Below, one piece after another: positions 26,523-36,001 of a stretch of DNA of 52,886 nt. The stretch comes from an uncultured Clostridia bacterium (GTDB lineage Bacteria > Bacillota > Clostridia > TANB77 > CAG-508). Numbering within the stretch: the stretch's first letter is position 1; each line of letters opens with the position of its first letter. Made by a program: the position numbers and the translations under genes. The stretch is from assembly GCA_949118805.1 (NCBI GenBank), contig CASAUJ010000006.1, positions 1 to 52,886 of the forward strand, read 5' to 3'. The notes under the pieces are model-generated. The model worked only from the letters and a program-made list of their open reading frames with translations, had not been told where the DNA came from and made no database searches.

Positions 26523-28465
26523 TACATTTTTATCACTAATTTATTGAACTTGTTATGAATATAATTTTTTAGTTTTATCATAAATTCCTCTGGTTTGATT
26601 TCTCTTTTTGCTACCATATCCAATCCTTTTTCCCAACTTGCTGTTAATTTAGGATTTAACATGTCTGGCATAGAAGCAAAAACAATATCATAGATTTTTT
26701 CTCCTTTTTCTGTTGGTGTAATAATTTGCGTTTTAGTATTAATTTCTATATAGCTAATTTTTTCTAGTTTTTTCATAATTTCTGCTCTTGTTGCACTGGT
26801 TCCAATTCCAGCTCCTTTGATCTGTTCCCTTAGTTCTTCTTCTTCGATCAGTTTTCCCGCATTTTCCATAGCTAAGATAATAGATCCTGAATTATATCGA
26901 CTTGGTGGAGAAGTTTCTGCATCCTTTATTTCGAAATTTTTCACTTCTATTTTTTGTCCTTTTTTCCATTTTTTTAACATATCTAAATTATGATTTTCTT
27001 GTTTTTCTTCTGTTTTTTCCTCCTCTTTCTTTTCTTTTTCTGTGGATTTTGGTTTTAAAATTTCTAAAAATCCTTGTTTTACACATACTTTTCCACTCCC
27101 ATAAAATGTTTCATTTTCTACTTTTATAGTTACTTGTATTTTGTTATATTCTGCTGGCGGATAAAAGATGGCTAAAAATCTTTTTACAATTACTTTATAA
27201 ATTTGTTTTTGCAAGTCAGGTAGTGTGGTATAATTCTCAAATCCTTGTCCTGTTGGGATAATGGCATAATGATCTGTAATTTTACTATCATTTACATACT
27301 TTGTTTTTTCTAAATTAGTGCTATATTTCTCATTTATCATTTTTTGAAGATAACCTTGGATTTCTTCCTCTTTTAATCCTCTTGCTATTCCATTTAAATT
27401 TTTAGAAATTTCTTTTGCTACTGCTGTTGAAAGAACCCTAGCATCTGTTCTAGGATAGGTTACTAGTTTTTTTTCATACAAATTCTGGATGATTTCTAAG
27501 GTTTCATCTGGTTTAATTTTAAACCTTTTGGTACATTCATTTTGGATTTCTGCTAAATTAAATAACAAAGGGGCATTTTCTTTTTGCTTTGATTTTTTTA
27601 GTTGCTCTATGACAGCTTCTTTTCCTGTTAAATTAGTAATTACGTCTTTTGCCTCTTCTTCTTTTTTAAAACCAGATTCATTATAAAGTTTAGGAGATTC
27701 GTATACCATTGATTTTTCATTTACTTTCCATTCCGCCTTAAAAGAATCTGTTTCGTCTCCAAATTCTCCTATTATTTTATAATATTTTGTTTTGACAAAA
27801 TTTCTAATTTCTCTTTCTCTTTCCACAATCATACCCAATACACAAGTCATAACTCGTCCAACTGATATAGATGCTTTGTCTTCTTTTAAACTTTGTGCTA
27901 ATTTTCTTCCATAAATAATGGATAATAGTCTTGAAAAGTTAATCCCAATTAAATAATCTTCTTTGGCTCTCAAGTAAGCACTGTCAGATAAGCTATCATA
28001 TTCTGATAAATCTTTTGCCTCTCGAATTCCTCTTGTAATTTCTTCTTCTGTTTGAGAATCAATCCATACTCTTTTCATTTTTGCCTTAGGATTTGGCTTT
28101 GCCATCATAAAGACTAACCTTTGTATATATTCTCCTTCACGTCCAGAGTCTCCAGCATTATAAATTTCTTCTATTTCTTCTCTTCTCATTAATTCTTTTA
28201 CAATTTGAAATTGATTTTGTACGGCTGGAATGATTTCATATTTCCAATCTTCTGGAATAAATGGCAAGGTTTCTAATCGCCACCATTTCAGTTTTTCATC
28301 ATATTTTTCAGGATAACTCATGGTAACCAGATGTCCTACACACCAAGTTATAATCCAACTTTCTGATTCCAGATATCCATTTTTTCGATTGGTTGTTATT
28401 TTTAATGCTTTTGCAAATTCCATTGCAACCGATGGTTTTTCTGTTATTAATAATTTTTTGCCCAA
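26522..28465 (-). CDS. topB: DNA topoisomerase III
   Basis: 647 residues from the preferred TTG start at 28465, which has TTGGAG 5-6 nt upstream; a TTG at 28492 would add nine residues. Toprim domain: KLLITEKPSVAMEFAKAL, NAGDSGREGEYI. The active-site Tyr lies in VTYPRTDARVLS (near residue 335). Later motifs include YNSGSIILAMENAGK and GIGTSATRAEIMKKL. This type IA enzyme decatenates DNA by passing single strands. TopB copies of this size occur both in chromosomes and conjugative elements; here the neighbours are chromosomal housekeeping genes. No zinc fingers at the C-terminus. No CGG codon. Confidence 0.93.
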   Translation of the reverse strand: MGKKLLITEKPSVAMEFAKALKITTNRKNGYLESESWIITWCVGHLVTMSYPEKYDEKLKWWRLETLPFIPEDWKYEIIPAVQNQFQIVKELMRREEIEEIYNAGDSGREGEYIQRLVFMMAKPNPKAKMKRVWIDSQTEEEITRGIREAKDLSEYDSLSDSAYLRAKEDYLIGINFSRLLSIIYGRKLAQSLKEDKASISVGRVMTCVLGMIVEREREIRNFVKTKYYKIIGEFGDETDSFKAEWKVNEKSMVYESPKLYNESGFKKEEEAKDVITNLTGKEAVIEQLKKSKQKENAPLLFNLAEIQNECTKRFKIKPDETLEIIQNLYEKKLVTYPRTDARVLSTAVAKEISKNLNGIARGLKEEEIQGYLQKMINEKYSTNLEKTKYVNDSKITDHYAIIPTGQGFENYTTLPDLQKQIYKVIVKRFLAIFYPPAEYNKIQVTIKVENETFYGSGKVCVKQGFLEILKPKSTEKEKKEEEKTEEKQENHNLDMLKKWKKGQKIEVKNFEIKDAETSPPSRYNSGSIILAMENAGKLIEEEELREQIKGAGIGTSATRAEIMKKLEKISYIEINTKTQIITPTEKGEKIYDIVFASMPDMLNPKLTASWEKGLDMVAKREIKPEEFMIKLKNYIHNKFNKLVIKM

Positions 28466-28500
28466 ACTTACTCCAATTCCTTTCTTGTTCAATCTTTAAA

Positions 28501-28552
28501 GAATGTCCCCTTAATCCCCTTTTTAGGGATTTTAAAGAGCGTCCCTTAATTC
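28501..28552. repeat. Dispersed palindromic repeat, copy 1
   Basis: Contains GATTTTAAAGAGCGTCCC and TTAATCCCC arranged as an imperfect palindrome (AATCCC/GGGATT). A related element lies at 46460-46490. It overlaps the last codons of the HD gene. Confidence 0.6.
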
Positions 28553-29314
28553 ACTATTTGCGATTTCTTTTACTTTCTCCATTTCTTGCCTGGTTTCTGG
28601 TAATTCATAATGAAAACGATCAATCATACGAGTTATGTAGTTATTTTCTTTTATCCTTTTTAATGTGCAAGGAAAGTTAATATCAAATAGAAAAGAGGCA
28701 AATCTTAAAATTTGATCGGTTCTACTAATTCTGTTTCGGTTGTCTGCTAGTTTATGTTGATAAAAATCTTCTAACATCTTTGGCGATAAAGTTCCTTTTT
28801 CTATTTCTTGTATGTCTTCTGGTTGTTGCCAATAAATTGAAATTGCTTCATAGAAAAGATCTAATTTATCAGCATCTCTTATGATTTTGCTAAATAATTC
28901 TTCTTCTTTTGTTAATCCCTCTGTTATTTGATATCGGTTATGTTCATAGATAGCAGTAAAAATAATTTTATCATATTGATTCTCTTGGATATATTTTCTG
29001 ATATAATTGTCTTTTTTTAAAATTTCTACTCCTGCTTCTCCATGATTAAATTGTGTGGTGGTATCTAAAACAATAGAACTGATACTAGTATGAAATAATT
29101 GGTATTGTTGAAATCTTCCTATGTCATGTAAGAGCCCTATTAATTCCGCTAATTGAATTTGTTCCTCTGTTAATTTTAACTGGGTTGCTAGGTCTTTGCT
29201 TATTTTAGAGACTCTTAAAATATGATCTAATTTTCTTGGGGCTCTGAAATTTTCTGTTTCTTGTTTTTTAACATATTGAATTAATTCCTGTCTTGCTTTT
29301 TCAATATCAATCAT
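28532..29314 (-). CDS. HD-domain phosphohydrolase-like protein
   Basis: 260 residues. HD superfamily ligands are visible: RKLDHILRVSK (first His), LIGLLHDIGRFQQ (HD), FNHGEAGVEIL and YEHNRY (further His), IRDADKLDLF (last Asp). The family hydrolyses phosphate esters of nucleotides, but the substrate here is unknown. It is a paralogue of the gene directly upstream (29332-30096), with an 18-bp gap, so the pair arose by tandem duplication. topB follows downstream on the same strand. The last codons lie in a dispersed repeat. Confidence 0.8.
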   Translation of the reverse strand: MIDIEKARQELIQYVKKQETENFRAPRKLDHILRVSKISKDLATQLKLTEEQIQLAELIGLLHDIGRFQQYQLFHTSISSIVLDTTTQFNHGEAGVEILKKDNYIRKYIQENQYDKIIFTAIYEHNRYQITEGLTKEEELFSKIIRDADKLDLFYEAISIYWQQPEDIQEIEKGTLSPKMLEDFYQHKLADNRNRISRTDQILRFASFLFDINFPCTLKRIKENNYITRMIDRFHYELPETRQEMEKVKEIANSELRDAL

Positions 29315-29331
29315 TTTTTTCTTCCCTTTCT

Positions 29332-30096
29332 TTATTCTTTTTCTAAATATTCTTCTACTATGGCATAAATTTTTTTCATTCTTTCTTTGGTTTCTTCTTC
29401 TTCAAAATGAAAACGATGATATAATTTTGAGAAATATTCTTTTTCTTTTACTATTTTTTTTATTGGTTGGTAATGCAAGTCATAAACATAAGCAAAATGA
29501 CTTACCAATACATCCATTGCTGTTTTTCGGTTAGCATAACAAATGGATTTTTCTTCTATAAATTCTCGATAAATTTCGTCTGATATTTTTTCTTTTTCGA
29601 GATTTTCATTTCCCCATGCTGTTTCTTTTTTTTGAAATGTTAGCATATAAAGAATGTCTGCTTTGTCAGCATCTCGAATTATTTGGGTATACAATAACTC
29701 CCTATTATCGGCTGTTTCTATCTTTTCTTTTCCTCGATTGTGATTTAAAATGGCTTTTCTGATTATTTCATCATATTGTTCATCTTGTATAAAATTTCGA
29801 ATCATTCCTTCTTGAAACAAAATTTCTACTCCTAGTTCTCCATGATTTACACTTTTCTCATCTATAAAAGTATTATATCTTCTGACTTGCTCAAATCTTC
29901 CTATATCATGTAATAATCCAATTAACTCTGCTAATTGAACCTCTTCTTCTGATAAATTTAAACCTTCTGCAATTTCTTTGGCAATTCCAGATACTCTTTC
30001 GATATGTGCAATCTTTACTCGAATTCTGTCATTCTCATAGTCATATTGTTTCACAAATTTCTTTAGTTCTTGCTTTGCTTTTAATAGATCTATCAT
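29332..30096 (-). CDS. HD-domain phosphohydrolase-like protein (paralogue)
   Basis: 254 residues. Ligand motifs: KIAHIERVSG, LIGLLHDIGRFEQ, NHGELGVEIL, LNHNRGK, IRDADKADIL. The same order and spacing as in the downstream neighbour. ATG 30096 follows AAAGAGGTGTAAA. It is probably the first gene of the unit HD, HD, topB. A role in signalling-nucleotide turnover is possible but not shown. Confidence 0.8.
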   Translation of the reverse strand: MIDLLKAKQELKKFVKQYDYENDRIRVKIAHIERVSGIAKEIAEGLNLSEEEVQLAELIGLLHDIGRFEQVRRYNTFIDEKSVNHGELGVEILFQEGMIRNFIQDEQYDEIIRKAILNHNRGKEKIETADNRELLYTQIIRDADKADILYMLTFQKKETAWGNENLEKEKISDEIYREFIEEKSICYANRKTAMDVLVSHFAYVYDLHYQPIKKIVKEKEYFSKLYHRFHFEEEETKERMKKIYAIVEEYLEKE

Positions 30097-30214
30097 ATTT
30101 TACACCTCTTTTGTTGTATTGTATCATTTTCATTCTCTTTATTCAAGAGTGTTTTTTAGCTTTTTCATAGGTCTTCTTCTTGCTCATTTCTTTCTATAAA
30201 ATTCATAAAAACCC

Positions 30215-30243
30215 TTGAAACTGCTCACTTTTTATTATATAAT
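30215..30243 (+). promoter_or_regulatory. leuS promoter
   Basis: TTGAAA (30215-30220), 17-bp spacer, TATAAT (30238-30243), 33 bp upstream of the ATG. The leader is too short for a T-box. Confidence 0.8.
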
Positions 30244-30276
30244 AGGAAAAATTAGAAAAAGAAAGGAACCTCATTT

Positions 30277-32667
30277 ATGGAATATAATTTTAACGAAATC
30301 GAGAAAAAATGGCAAGATTATTGGGATAAAAATAAAACCTTCTTTACTGATGTATGGGATTTTTCAAAGCCAAAATTTTATGCTTTAGATATGTTTCCCT
30401 ATCCTTCTGGACAAGGATTACATGTAGGACATCCAGAGGGCTATACGGCGACTGATATTGTTTCTAGAATGAAAAGAATGCAAGGATATAATGTGTTACA
30501 TCCTATGGGTTGGGATGCCTTTGGACTTCCTGCTGAACAATATGCTATCAAGACAGGAAATCATCCAGCTGGTTTTACAGCAAGTAATATTGAAACTTTT
30601 AAAAAACAACTAAAAATGCTTGGCTTTTCTTTTGATTGGGAAAAAGAAGTTTCTACTTGTGATCCAGATTATTACAAATGGACACAATGGATTTTTAAAC
30701 AATTATATGAAGATGGTTTAGCAAAATTAATCGAAATGCCTGTTAACTGGTGTGAAGAGTTAGGTTGTGTTTTATCTAATGATGAAGTTATTAATGGAAA
30801 GAGTGAAAGGGGTGGATTCCCTGTTATTCGTAAAAATATGAAACAATGGGTATTGGACATTCCTCAGTATGCCGATATTTTGTTAGATGGTTTAGAAGAT
30901 CTTGACTGGCCAGAATCTACAAAAGAAATTCAAAAAAATTGGATTGGAAAATCAGAGGGTGCAGAAATTACTTTTGTTGTTGATCATCCTAATAATTTCA
31001 ACTTTACTGTATTTACCACTAGACCAGATACTTTATTTGGCGCTACCTATTGTGTTCTAGCACCAGAATTGGACTTAGTAGAACGAATTACTACTCCAGA
31101 GCAACATTCTGCTGTTGAAGCTTATAAAAAATTGGCAGCTAGTAAATCAGATCTAGAAAGAACTGAATTAAATAAAGATAAATCAGGTGTGTTCACTGGT
31201 TCTTATGCAATTCATCCAGCAACTGGAAAGAAAATTCCTATTTGGATTTCTGATTATGTTCTAGCAACTTATGGAACAGGATGTATTATGGCTGTTCCTG
31301 CTCATGATCAAAGAGATTATGAATTTGCCACTAAATTTGGAATTCCTATTATTCCTGTATTAGAAGGTGGTAATATTTCAGAAGAAGCCTTTCTTGGTGA
31401 TGGCACTCATATCAATTCTGATTTCTTAAATGGTCTAAATAAAGATGACGCTATTTCTAAAATGATTCAATGGCTAGAAGAACATAAAATTGGTACAAAA
31501 AAAGTAAATTATAAACTTCGTGAATGGATTTTTGCAAGACAACGTTATTGGGGAGAACCAATTCCAATTGTTTATTTGGATAATGAAATGAAAGCATTAG
31601 CAGATTCTGATTTACCTTTAGTTTTACCACAATTAGAAGATTATGCTCCTTCCAAAGAAGGAAATTCTCCTCTTGATAAAGCAACCAATTGGGTAAATGT
31701 CGATTTTGACGGTCATTCTGCAAAACGTGAAACAAGTACCATGCCAGGTAGTGCTGGTTCAAGTTGGTATTTCTTAAGATATATTGATCCTCATAATGCT
31801 GATGAATTAGCCAATAAAAAATTATTAGATCATTGGATGCCAGTTGACTTATACGTTGGTGGTCCAGAACATGCAGTAGGACATTTGTTATATTCTAGAT
31901 TTTGGAATCATTACTTACACCAAAAAGGAGTGGTTTCTGTAAAAGAACCTTTTGCTAAACTTCGCCATCAAGGTATGATTTTAGGAACCAATGGAGAAAA
32001 GATGAGTAAATCAAAAGGAAATGTTATTAATCCTGATGATATGGTAAAACAATATGGAGCTGATAGTTTACGTATTTATGAAATGTTTATGGGACCAATT
32101 GAAAGCGCAAAACCATGGGATCCAAATGGAATTGACGGTTGTAAAAAATTCTTAGATAGGATTTGGAGATTGTATACTGAATCTGGAAAAATCAAACAAG
32201 AATCAAATGTAAATCTTGAAAGACTTTATCATTATACGGTAAAGAAAGTTACAAATGATTATGAAACCATGAATTTTAATACCGCTATTTCTCAAATGAT
32301 GATTTTTATGAATGCAGTTAATAAAGAAGAAATTTTTCCTCTTTCTTATGCCAATGGATTTTTACAATTATTAAATCCTGTTGCTCCTCATATTACAGAA
32401 GAATTATGGCATATTTTAGGGCATGATAATACCATTTCTTACGAAAAATGGCCTACTTATGATGAGGAAAAAACAATAGCTAATGAAATTACTTTACCAA
32501 TTCAATTGAATGGAAAATTAAAAGCTACTATTTCAATCCTCCCTGATGAAGAAGAATCTTCTATCAAACATAAGGTTCATGAAATCATGGATGCAAAATT
32601 AGATGGTAAAACAATTGTGAAAGAAATTTATGTTAAAAATAAAATTTATAATATTGTTATAAAATAA
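30277..32667 (+). CDS. leuS: Leucyl-tRNA synthetase
   Basis: 796 residues, normal bacterial LeuRS length. Motifs: DMFPYPSGQGLHVGHPEGYT (HIGH signature), the editing domain with TTRPDTLFGAT, the tRNA-binding region, KMSKSKGNV (KMSKS) and an anticodon-binding domain. It attaches Leu to tRNA-Leu. ATG 30277 has AAAGGAACC upstream. It is transcribed alone from its own promoter and ends at a terminator. In 796 codons there is no CGG; arginine uses AGA, CGT, CGA and CGC. The gene is a useful intact control for the CGG pattern. Confidence 0.97.
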   Translation: MEYNFNEIEKKWQDYWDKNKTFFTDVWDFSKPKFYALDMFPYPSGQGLHVGHPEGYTATDIVSRMKRMQGYNVLHPMGWDAFGLPAEQYAIKTGNHPAGFTASNIETFKKQLKMLGFSFDWEKEVSTCDPDYYKWTQWIFKQLYEDGLAKLIEMPVNWCEELGCVLSNDEVINGKSERGGFPVIRKNMKQWVLDIPQYADILLDGLEDLDWPESTKEIQKNWIGKSEGAEITFVVDHPNNFNFTVFTTRPDTLFGATYCVLAPELDLVERITTPEQHSAVEAYKKLAASKSDLERTELNKDKSGVFTGSYAIHPATGKKIPIWISDYVLATYGTGCIMAVPAHDQRDYEFATKFGIPIIPVLEGGNISEEAFLGDGTHINSDFLNGLNKDDAISKMIQWLEEHKIGTKKVNYKLREWIFARQRYWGEPIPIVYLDNEMKALADSDLPLVLPQLEDYAPSKEGNSPLDKATNWVNVDFDGHSAKRETSTMPGSAGSSWYFLRYIDPHNADELANKKLLDHWMPVDLYVGGPEHAVGHLLYSRFWNHYLHQKGVVSVKEPFAKLRHQGMILGTNGEKMSKSKGNVINPDDMVKQYGADSLRIYEMFMGPIESAKPWDPNGIDGCKKFLDRIWRLYTESGKIKQESNVNLERLYHYTVKKVTNDYETMNFNTAISQMMIFMNAVNKEEIFPLSYANGFLQLLNPVAPHITEELWHILGHDNTISYEKWPTYDEEKTIANEITLPIQLNGKLKATISILPDEEESSIKHKVHEIMDAKLDGKTIVKEIYVKNKIYNIVIK

Positions 32668-32713
32668 AAAAAAGACGATTAGTACTTATTATTTTTGTTC
32701 TAATCGTTTTTTT
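32668..32713 (+). terminator. leuS terminator
   Basis: ACGATTAG (32675-32682) pairs with CTAATCGT (32700-32707), followed by seven T. Confidence 0.85.
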
Positions 32714-32891
32714 AATTGCCAAAATGTGAGGATGCTAGATAGTCTTTTATTTTAAATCATCCTAATTCTTTTAATGTTTCTGTCTTTTCTCTTTCTGTTA
32801 CAAAACTGTAAACAATATTTAATACTCCTGAAATATATATTCCTTCTTTTTATAGTATAATAAATGTAGATTATACTAAGGAGAATTGTCT
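32714..32891. other. Spacer with possible gene remnant and promoter region
   Basis: On the minus strand a short open stretch (KEGIYISGVLNIVYSFV..., ending ELG at about 32755) has no start and may be a relic. A TATAAT at about 32858-32863 could be the -10 box of the following gene; no clear -35 box is seen. Confidence 0.35.
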
Positions 32892-33995
32892 ATGAGTATC
32901 GAAACAGATTTAAAAAAAGATGGAATTGAAGTAATTGAAACACTAGATACTTTAAAAATTAATTCATTAGCTAAAAATATCTCACAAAAAATTTGTGAAA
33001 CTTTTCCTGATTATGGTTTTCAGCAAAATGATTTATTTATTAAATTATCTAGATTAAATATGTATAAAGCAAAGATGCCAGAAGGAATGGCAGAAGCAAA
33101 TTATTTCTATAAAAATGCTTCTATCTACTTTAATGAACACATTTCTGATGAAGATTTAGAAGAATTTGCAATTCATGAATGCATTCATTTTATACAAGAG
33201 GTAAAAGATAAGAAAAATTACTTAATTAGAATGGGATTATGTGATTATACAGAGTTTAAAGTTTATGGATTAGGGCTAAATGAAGCTGCTGTACAATTAA
33301 TTTCTTCAAAAATCAATGCCATTCCAAAAGAATATGTAAAATATTTTGGGATTAGTTTCGAAACAACCAGTCCTTCTTATTATCCTTTGGAATGCTGTTT
33401 AGTAAATCAATTAGCTTATTTAACAGGAGAAGATGTTTTGTTTGAAAGTACACTAAAAAGCAATGACCATTTTAAAAATACTTTTTCTGAATTAACTTCT
33501 CCTAAAGTTTTTATGGCAATCCAAAATGCAATTGATGATATTCTTAATCGAGAAGAAGATATTATAAAAATTAATAATAAGATTGTACAAATTGATGACC
33601 GAAATAAAAAAGTAGACGGTATGATTGAAAAAATCGATGAGTTGAAACAGGAAATTACTTTAACTTTTATGAGAACACAAAATCTCATCATTTCTAGTTA
33701 TTTTAATCATGCTTTTGATAGGATTTCTGATCTAGAAGGAATTGAAAATTATCGAAGAAAGTTATATACGTTTAAAGATTTTATTGGTTATACAGAAGGT
33801 TATACATTTTTTAATGATTATTATATTTCTAAAATGGAAGAATTAGAACATAAATATAATTTATTGGAAAGTGGTGAATTTGAAACAGCCCTTAAAGTAG
33901 TAACCAAAAAAGAAAGTCGATTCGTTCGTGTCCTTAAGACTTTGAAAAAACTTATTTTTGGTACATCAACTGAAAAAGAAAAGATAACAGATTAA
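32892..33995 (+). CDS. Putative zincin-type metallopeptidase (HExxH), uncharacterised
   Basis: 367 residues from ATG 32892, which has AAGGAGA 8 nt upstream; a TTG six bases earlier is less likely. An HECIH motif (H-E-x-x-H) lies at about residues 97-101, and GLNEAAVQL, about 35 residues later, could supply the third ligand Glu, as in gluzincins. The middle is a coiled coil (about 225-260) and the C-terminus is basic. No signal peptide, so it is probably cytoplasmic. It is a single-gene unit ending at a terminator shared with the convergent gltD-like gene. The family is unknown to me; the peptidase call rests on the motif only. Confidence 0.55.
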   Translation: MSIETDLKKDGIEVIETLDTLKINSLAKNISQKICETFPDYGFQQNDLFIKLSRLNMYKAKMPEGMAEANYFYKNASIYFNEHISDEDLEEFAIHECIHFIQEVKDKKNYLIRMGLCDYTEFKVYGLGLNEAAVQLISSKINAIPKEYVKYFGISFETTSPSYYPLECCLVNQLAYLTGEDVLFESTLKSNDHFKNTFSELTSPKVFMAIQNAIDDILNREEDIIKINNKIVQIDDRNKKVDGMIEKIDELKQEITLTFMRTQNLIISSYFNHAFDRISDLEGIENYRRKLYTFKDFIGYTEGYTFFNDYYISKMEELEHKYNLLESGEFETALKVVTKKESRFVRVLKTLKKLIFGTSTEKEKITD

Positions 33996-34007
33996 ATTTC
34001 TTTCTAA

Positions 34008-34045
34008 AAAAGCAGAATCTCTTATTCTAACGTGATTCTGCTTTT
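34008..34045. terminator. Bidirectional terminator
   Basis: AAAAGCAGAATC (34008-34019) pairs with GATTCTGCTTTT (34034-34045). It includes the last codons of the convergent minus-strand gene. Confidence 0.8.
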
Positions 34046-35301
34046 ATTTTTTCTACGATATTTTTTGCTGCTTCTCTTCCTGAATAGGCTGCCCAAGCTA
34101 CTGTTCCTTTCATGCCAGCTAAATCTCCACCTGCATATATTTTAGGATTTGAAGTTTCATATTTTTCATTTACTTCAATATTTCCCCATTGATTGGTTTT
34201 TAATCCTAATTCTTTTACATATGGCTCTACTTCTGATCCAAGTGCCATAATTATATAGTCTACTTTTATTTTATAATTACTTCCTTCTCTGTTTACAGGT
34301 ACTAATCTAGTATCCTTTTCTTTTTGGATCAAATCTGTTTTTATTAGTTCTACTTCTTCTACTTTGTCCTGTCCTATTATTTTTACAATATTATTTTGAA
34401 ATAAGAATTTAATTCCTTCTCGTTCTGCCTCTTCTACTTCTTTCTCTTCTGCTGGCATTTGCTCTCTTGCCCTTCGATAAATTACTTTTACTTCTTTGGC
34501 ACCTAATTTCTGGATGGTTCTTGCACAATCCATCGCTACATTTCCACCGCCAATTACTGCCACAGTTTTGTCTTTATATTCAGGATGTAATTTATATTCT
34601 AACAATTCGTTTCCACCAATTACTCCTTTTAAAGATTCTCCTTCTACTTTCATTTTGCAAGATCGATTCGCTCCTATACTTAAAAATATGGCATCATATT
34701 CATTTTGTAAATCTCTTAAGTGGAGATTTTTTCCAAGTTCTTGATGGTATTTTACTTCTATTCCTAATTGTAATATTTTGTTGATGGTTTGCTTTACAAT
34801 ATTTTTTGGCAATCTAAATTCTGGAATTCCATGTACTAATAATCCACCTAAATAATCATATTTTTCATATATGGTTACTTGCATTCCTTCTTTTGCCAAA
34901 AAAGCACTTGCTGTTAAGCCTGCTGGTCCTCCACCAATAACGGCTACTTTTTTGTTATTTTTATTCTTTTTCATCTCTTCTCTATAACAGTTTAATAGAC
35001 TTTTTTCTTCTTCTATCATACAATCAAAACTATAAGCTTCTAAATCTCCTATTGATACAGGTTTCCCTTTGATTCCTCTTACACAAGAACCTTGGCATTG
35101 CTTTTGATGTGGGCAAATCCTTCCACAAACACCTTGCAATACAGTTGTTTGTGCTAATATCTCATAAGCTTTTTTTTCATTTCCATTCTTTAGTTGTTCG
35201 ATAAATTGTGGAATATGGTTTCCCAATGGGCATCCTTTTATTGCACATGTTTTTCCTTTACAATTCAAACAATAACTAGCTTTTTCTTCTATTTCTTCCA
35301 T
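34027..35301 (-). CDS. GltD-like NADPH-dependent oxidoreductase (glutamate synthase small-subunit family)
   Basis: 424 residues. The N-terminal Cys-rich domain (CLNCKGKTC, CPLGNHIP, CGRICPHQKQC, CVRG) binds Fe-S clusters. Two dinucleotide folds follow: VAVIGGGPAGLTASAFLA for FAD and VAVIGGGNVAMDCARTI for NADPH, ending with YAGGDLAGMKGTVAWA. It resembles the beta subunit of glutamate synthase and stand-alone relatives such as NfnB or YgfK-type proteins. No large glutamate synthase subunit is in the window, so its electron partner is unknown. ATG 35301 follows AAGGAGATACTTAAC. Last gene of the long minus-strand block. Confidence 0.85.
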   Translation of the reverse strand: MEEIEEKASYCLNCKGKTCAIKGCPLGNHIPQFIEQLKNGNEKKAYEILAQTTVLQGVCGRICPHQKQCQGSCVRGIKGKPVSIGDLEAYSFDCMIEEEKSLLNCYREEMKKNKNNKKVAVIGGGPAGLTASAFLAKEGMQVTIYEKYDYLGGLLVHGIPEFRLPKNIVKQTINKILQLGIEVKYHQELGKNLHLRDLQNEYDAIFLSIGANRSCKMKVEGESLKGVIGGNELLEYKLHPEYKDKTVAVIGGGNVAMDCARTIQKLGAKEVKVIYRRAREQMPAEEKEVEEAEREGIKFLFQNNIVKIIGQDKVEEVELIKTDLIQKEKDTRLVPVNREGSNYKIKVDYIIMALGSEVEPYVKELGLKTNQWGNIEVNEKYETSNPKIYAGGDLAGMKGTVAWAAYSGREAAKNIVEKIKAESR

Positions 35302-35361
35302 GTTAAGTATCTCCTTTTCTGATTGCTTTCTTTTGTATTTTATGATACATCCTACTGCTTG

Positions 35362-36001
35362 TCAATTTAATTGACTGTTTCGTTCAATAACTAATTTTAA
35401 ATCTTGTATAAAATCTATTTTTTTAGTTTCATCACGAAGTAATGCTGCTGGATGCCAAGTCGGCATATATAGAATCCCTTTACGTTCAATCCACTTTCCT
35501 CTTGATGCTGTAATTCCATATTCTTGTCCTAAAATATTTTTCAATGCTACACTTCCCAATAGTACAACGATCTGTGGTTTTACTAAAAGTACTTGATTTC
35601 TTAGATAGTCTAAACAAGCAACTGCTTCTTCTTGTTCTGGATTTCTATTTCCTGGTGGTCTACATTTTACAATATTGGCAATATAGAGCTCTTCTCTTTT
35701 CATTCCCACTGTTTGAAAGGCCATATTCATTAATTTTCCTGCTCTTCCTACAAATGGTTCTCCGTAGTCGATCTTCATCTGCTCCCGGGCCTTCCCCTAT
35801 TAACATTATTTTTGCCTCTTTATTTCCTACACCAAAAACGATATTTTGTCTCGTTTTACACAATTTACATTTACTACAATTTATAATGGACTCTTCTAAT
35901 TCTTCCCATGTTTCTAACATATGGCTACACTGTGCCTGTCCCATTTTATCCAAAAATGGATAAAGTGGGACAGGTTTCCCTCCTTTTTCTATTTCACACA
36001 T
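35362..36001 (-). CDS. Family 4 (Fe-S) uracil-DNA glycosylase; needs +1 shift at CGG
   Basis: Up to 212 residues after one skip. Motifs: CSKCKLC (Fe-S ligands), LIGEGPGADED, then codon 80 is CGG (C at 35764). Skipping the C gives DEDRLGEPFVGRAGKLM, the invariant family signature. Straight reading gives about 33 unrelated residues. Later KCRPPGNRNPEQEEAVACL supplies the other Cys ligands, and TWHPAALLRD the catalytic His. It removes uracil from DNA. The start is uncertain: ATG 36001 overlaps the upstream gene, and a large hairpin (35935-35974) lies between it and the more family-like ATG at 35920. Confidence 0.92.
35935..35974 (-). promoter_or_regulatory. Strong hairpin at the start of the uracil-DNA glycosylase gene
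   Basis: An 18-bp stem (35935-35952 with 35957-35974, one mismatch) with an AAAA/TTTT loop. It lies between the GGAGG at about 35980-35986 and the likely start codon. It could control initiation or be a palindromic repeat inserted in the 5' end. Confidence 0.6.

Noticed and set aside
30100..30276. T-box riboswitch upstream of leuS
   Set aside because: A consensus promoter lies only 33 bp before the start codon, leaving no room for a leader, and no T-box sequence is seen.
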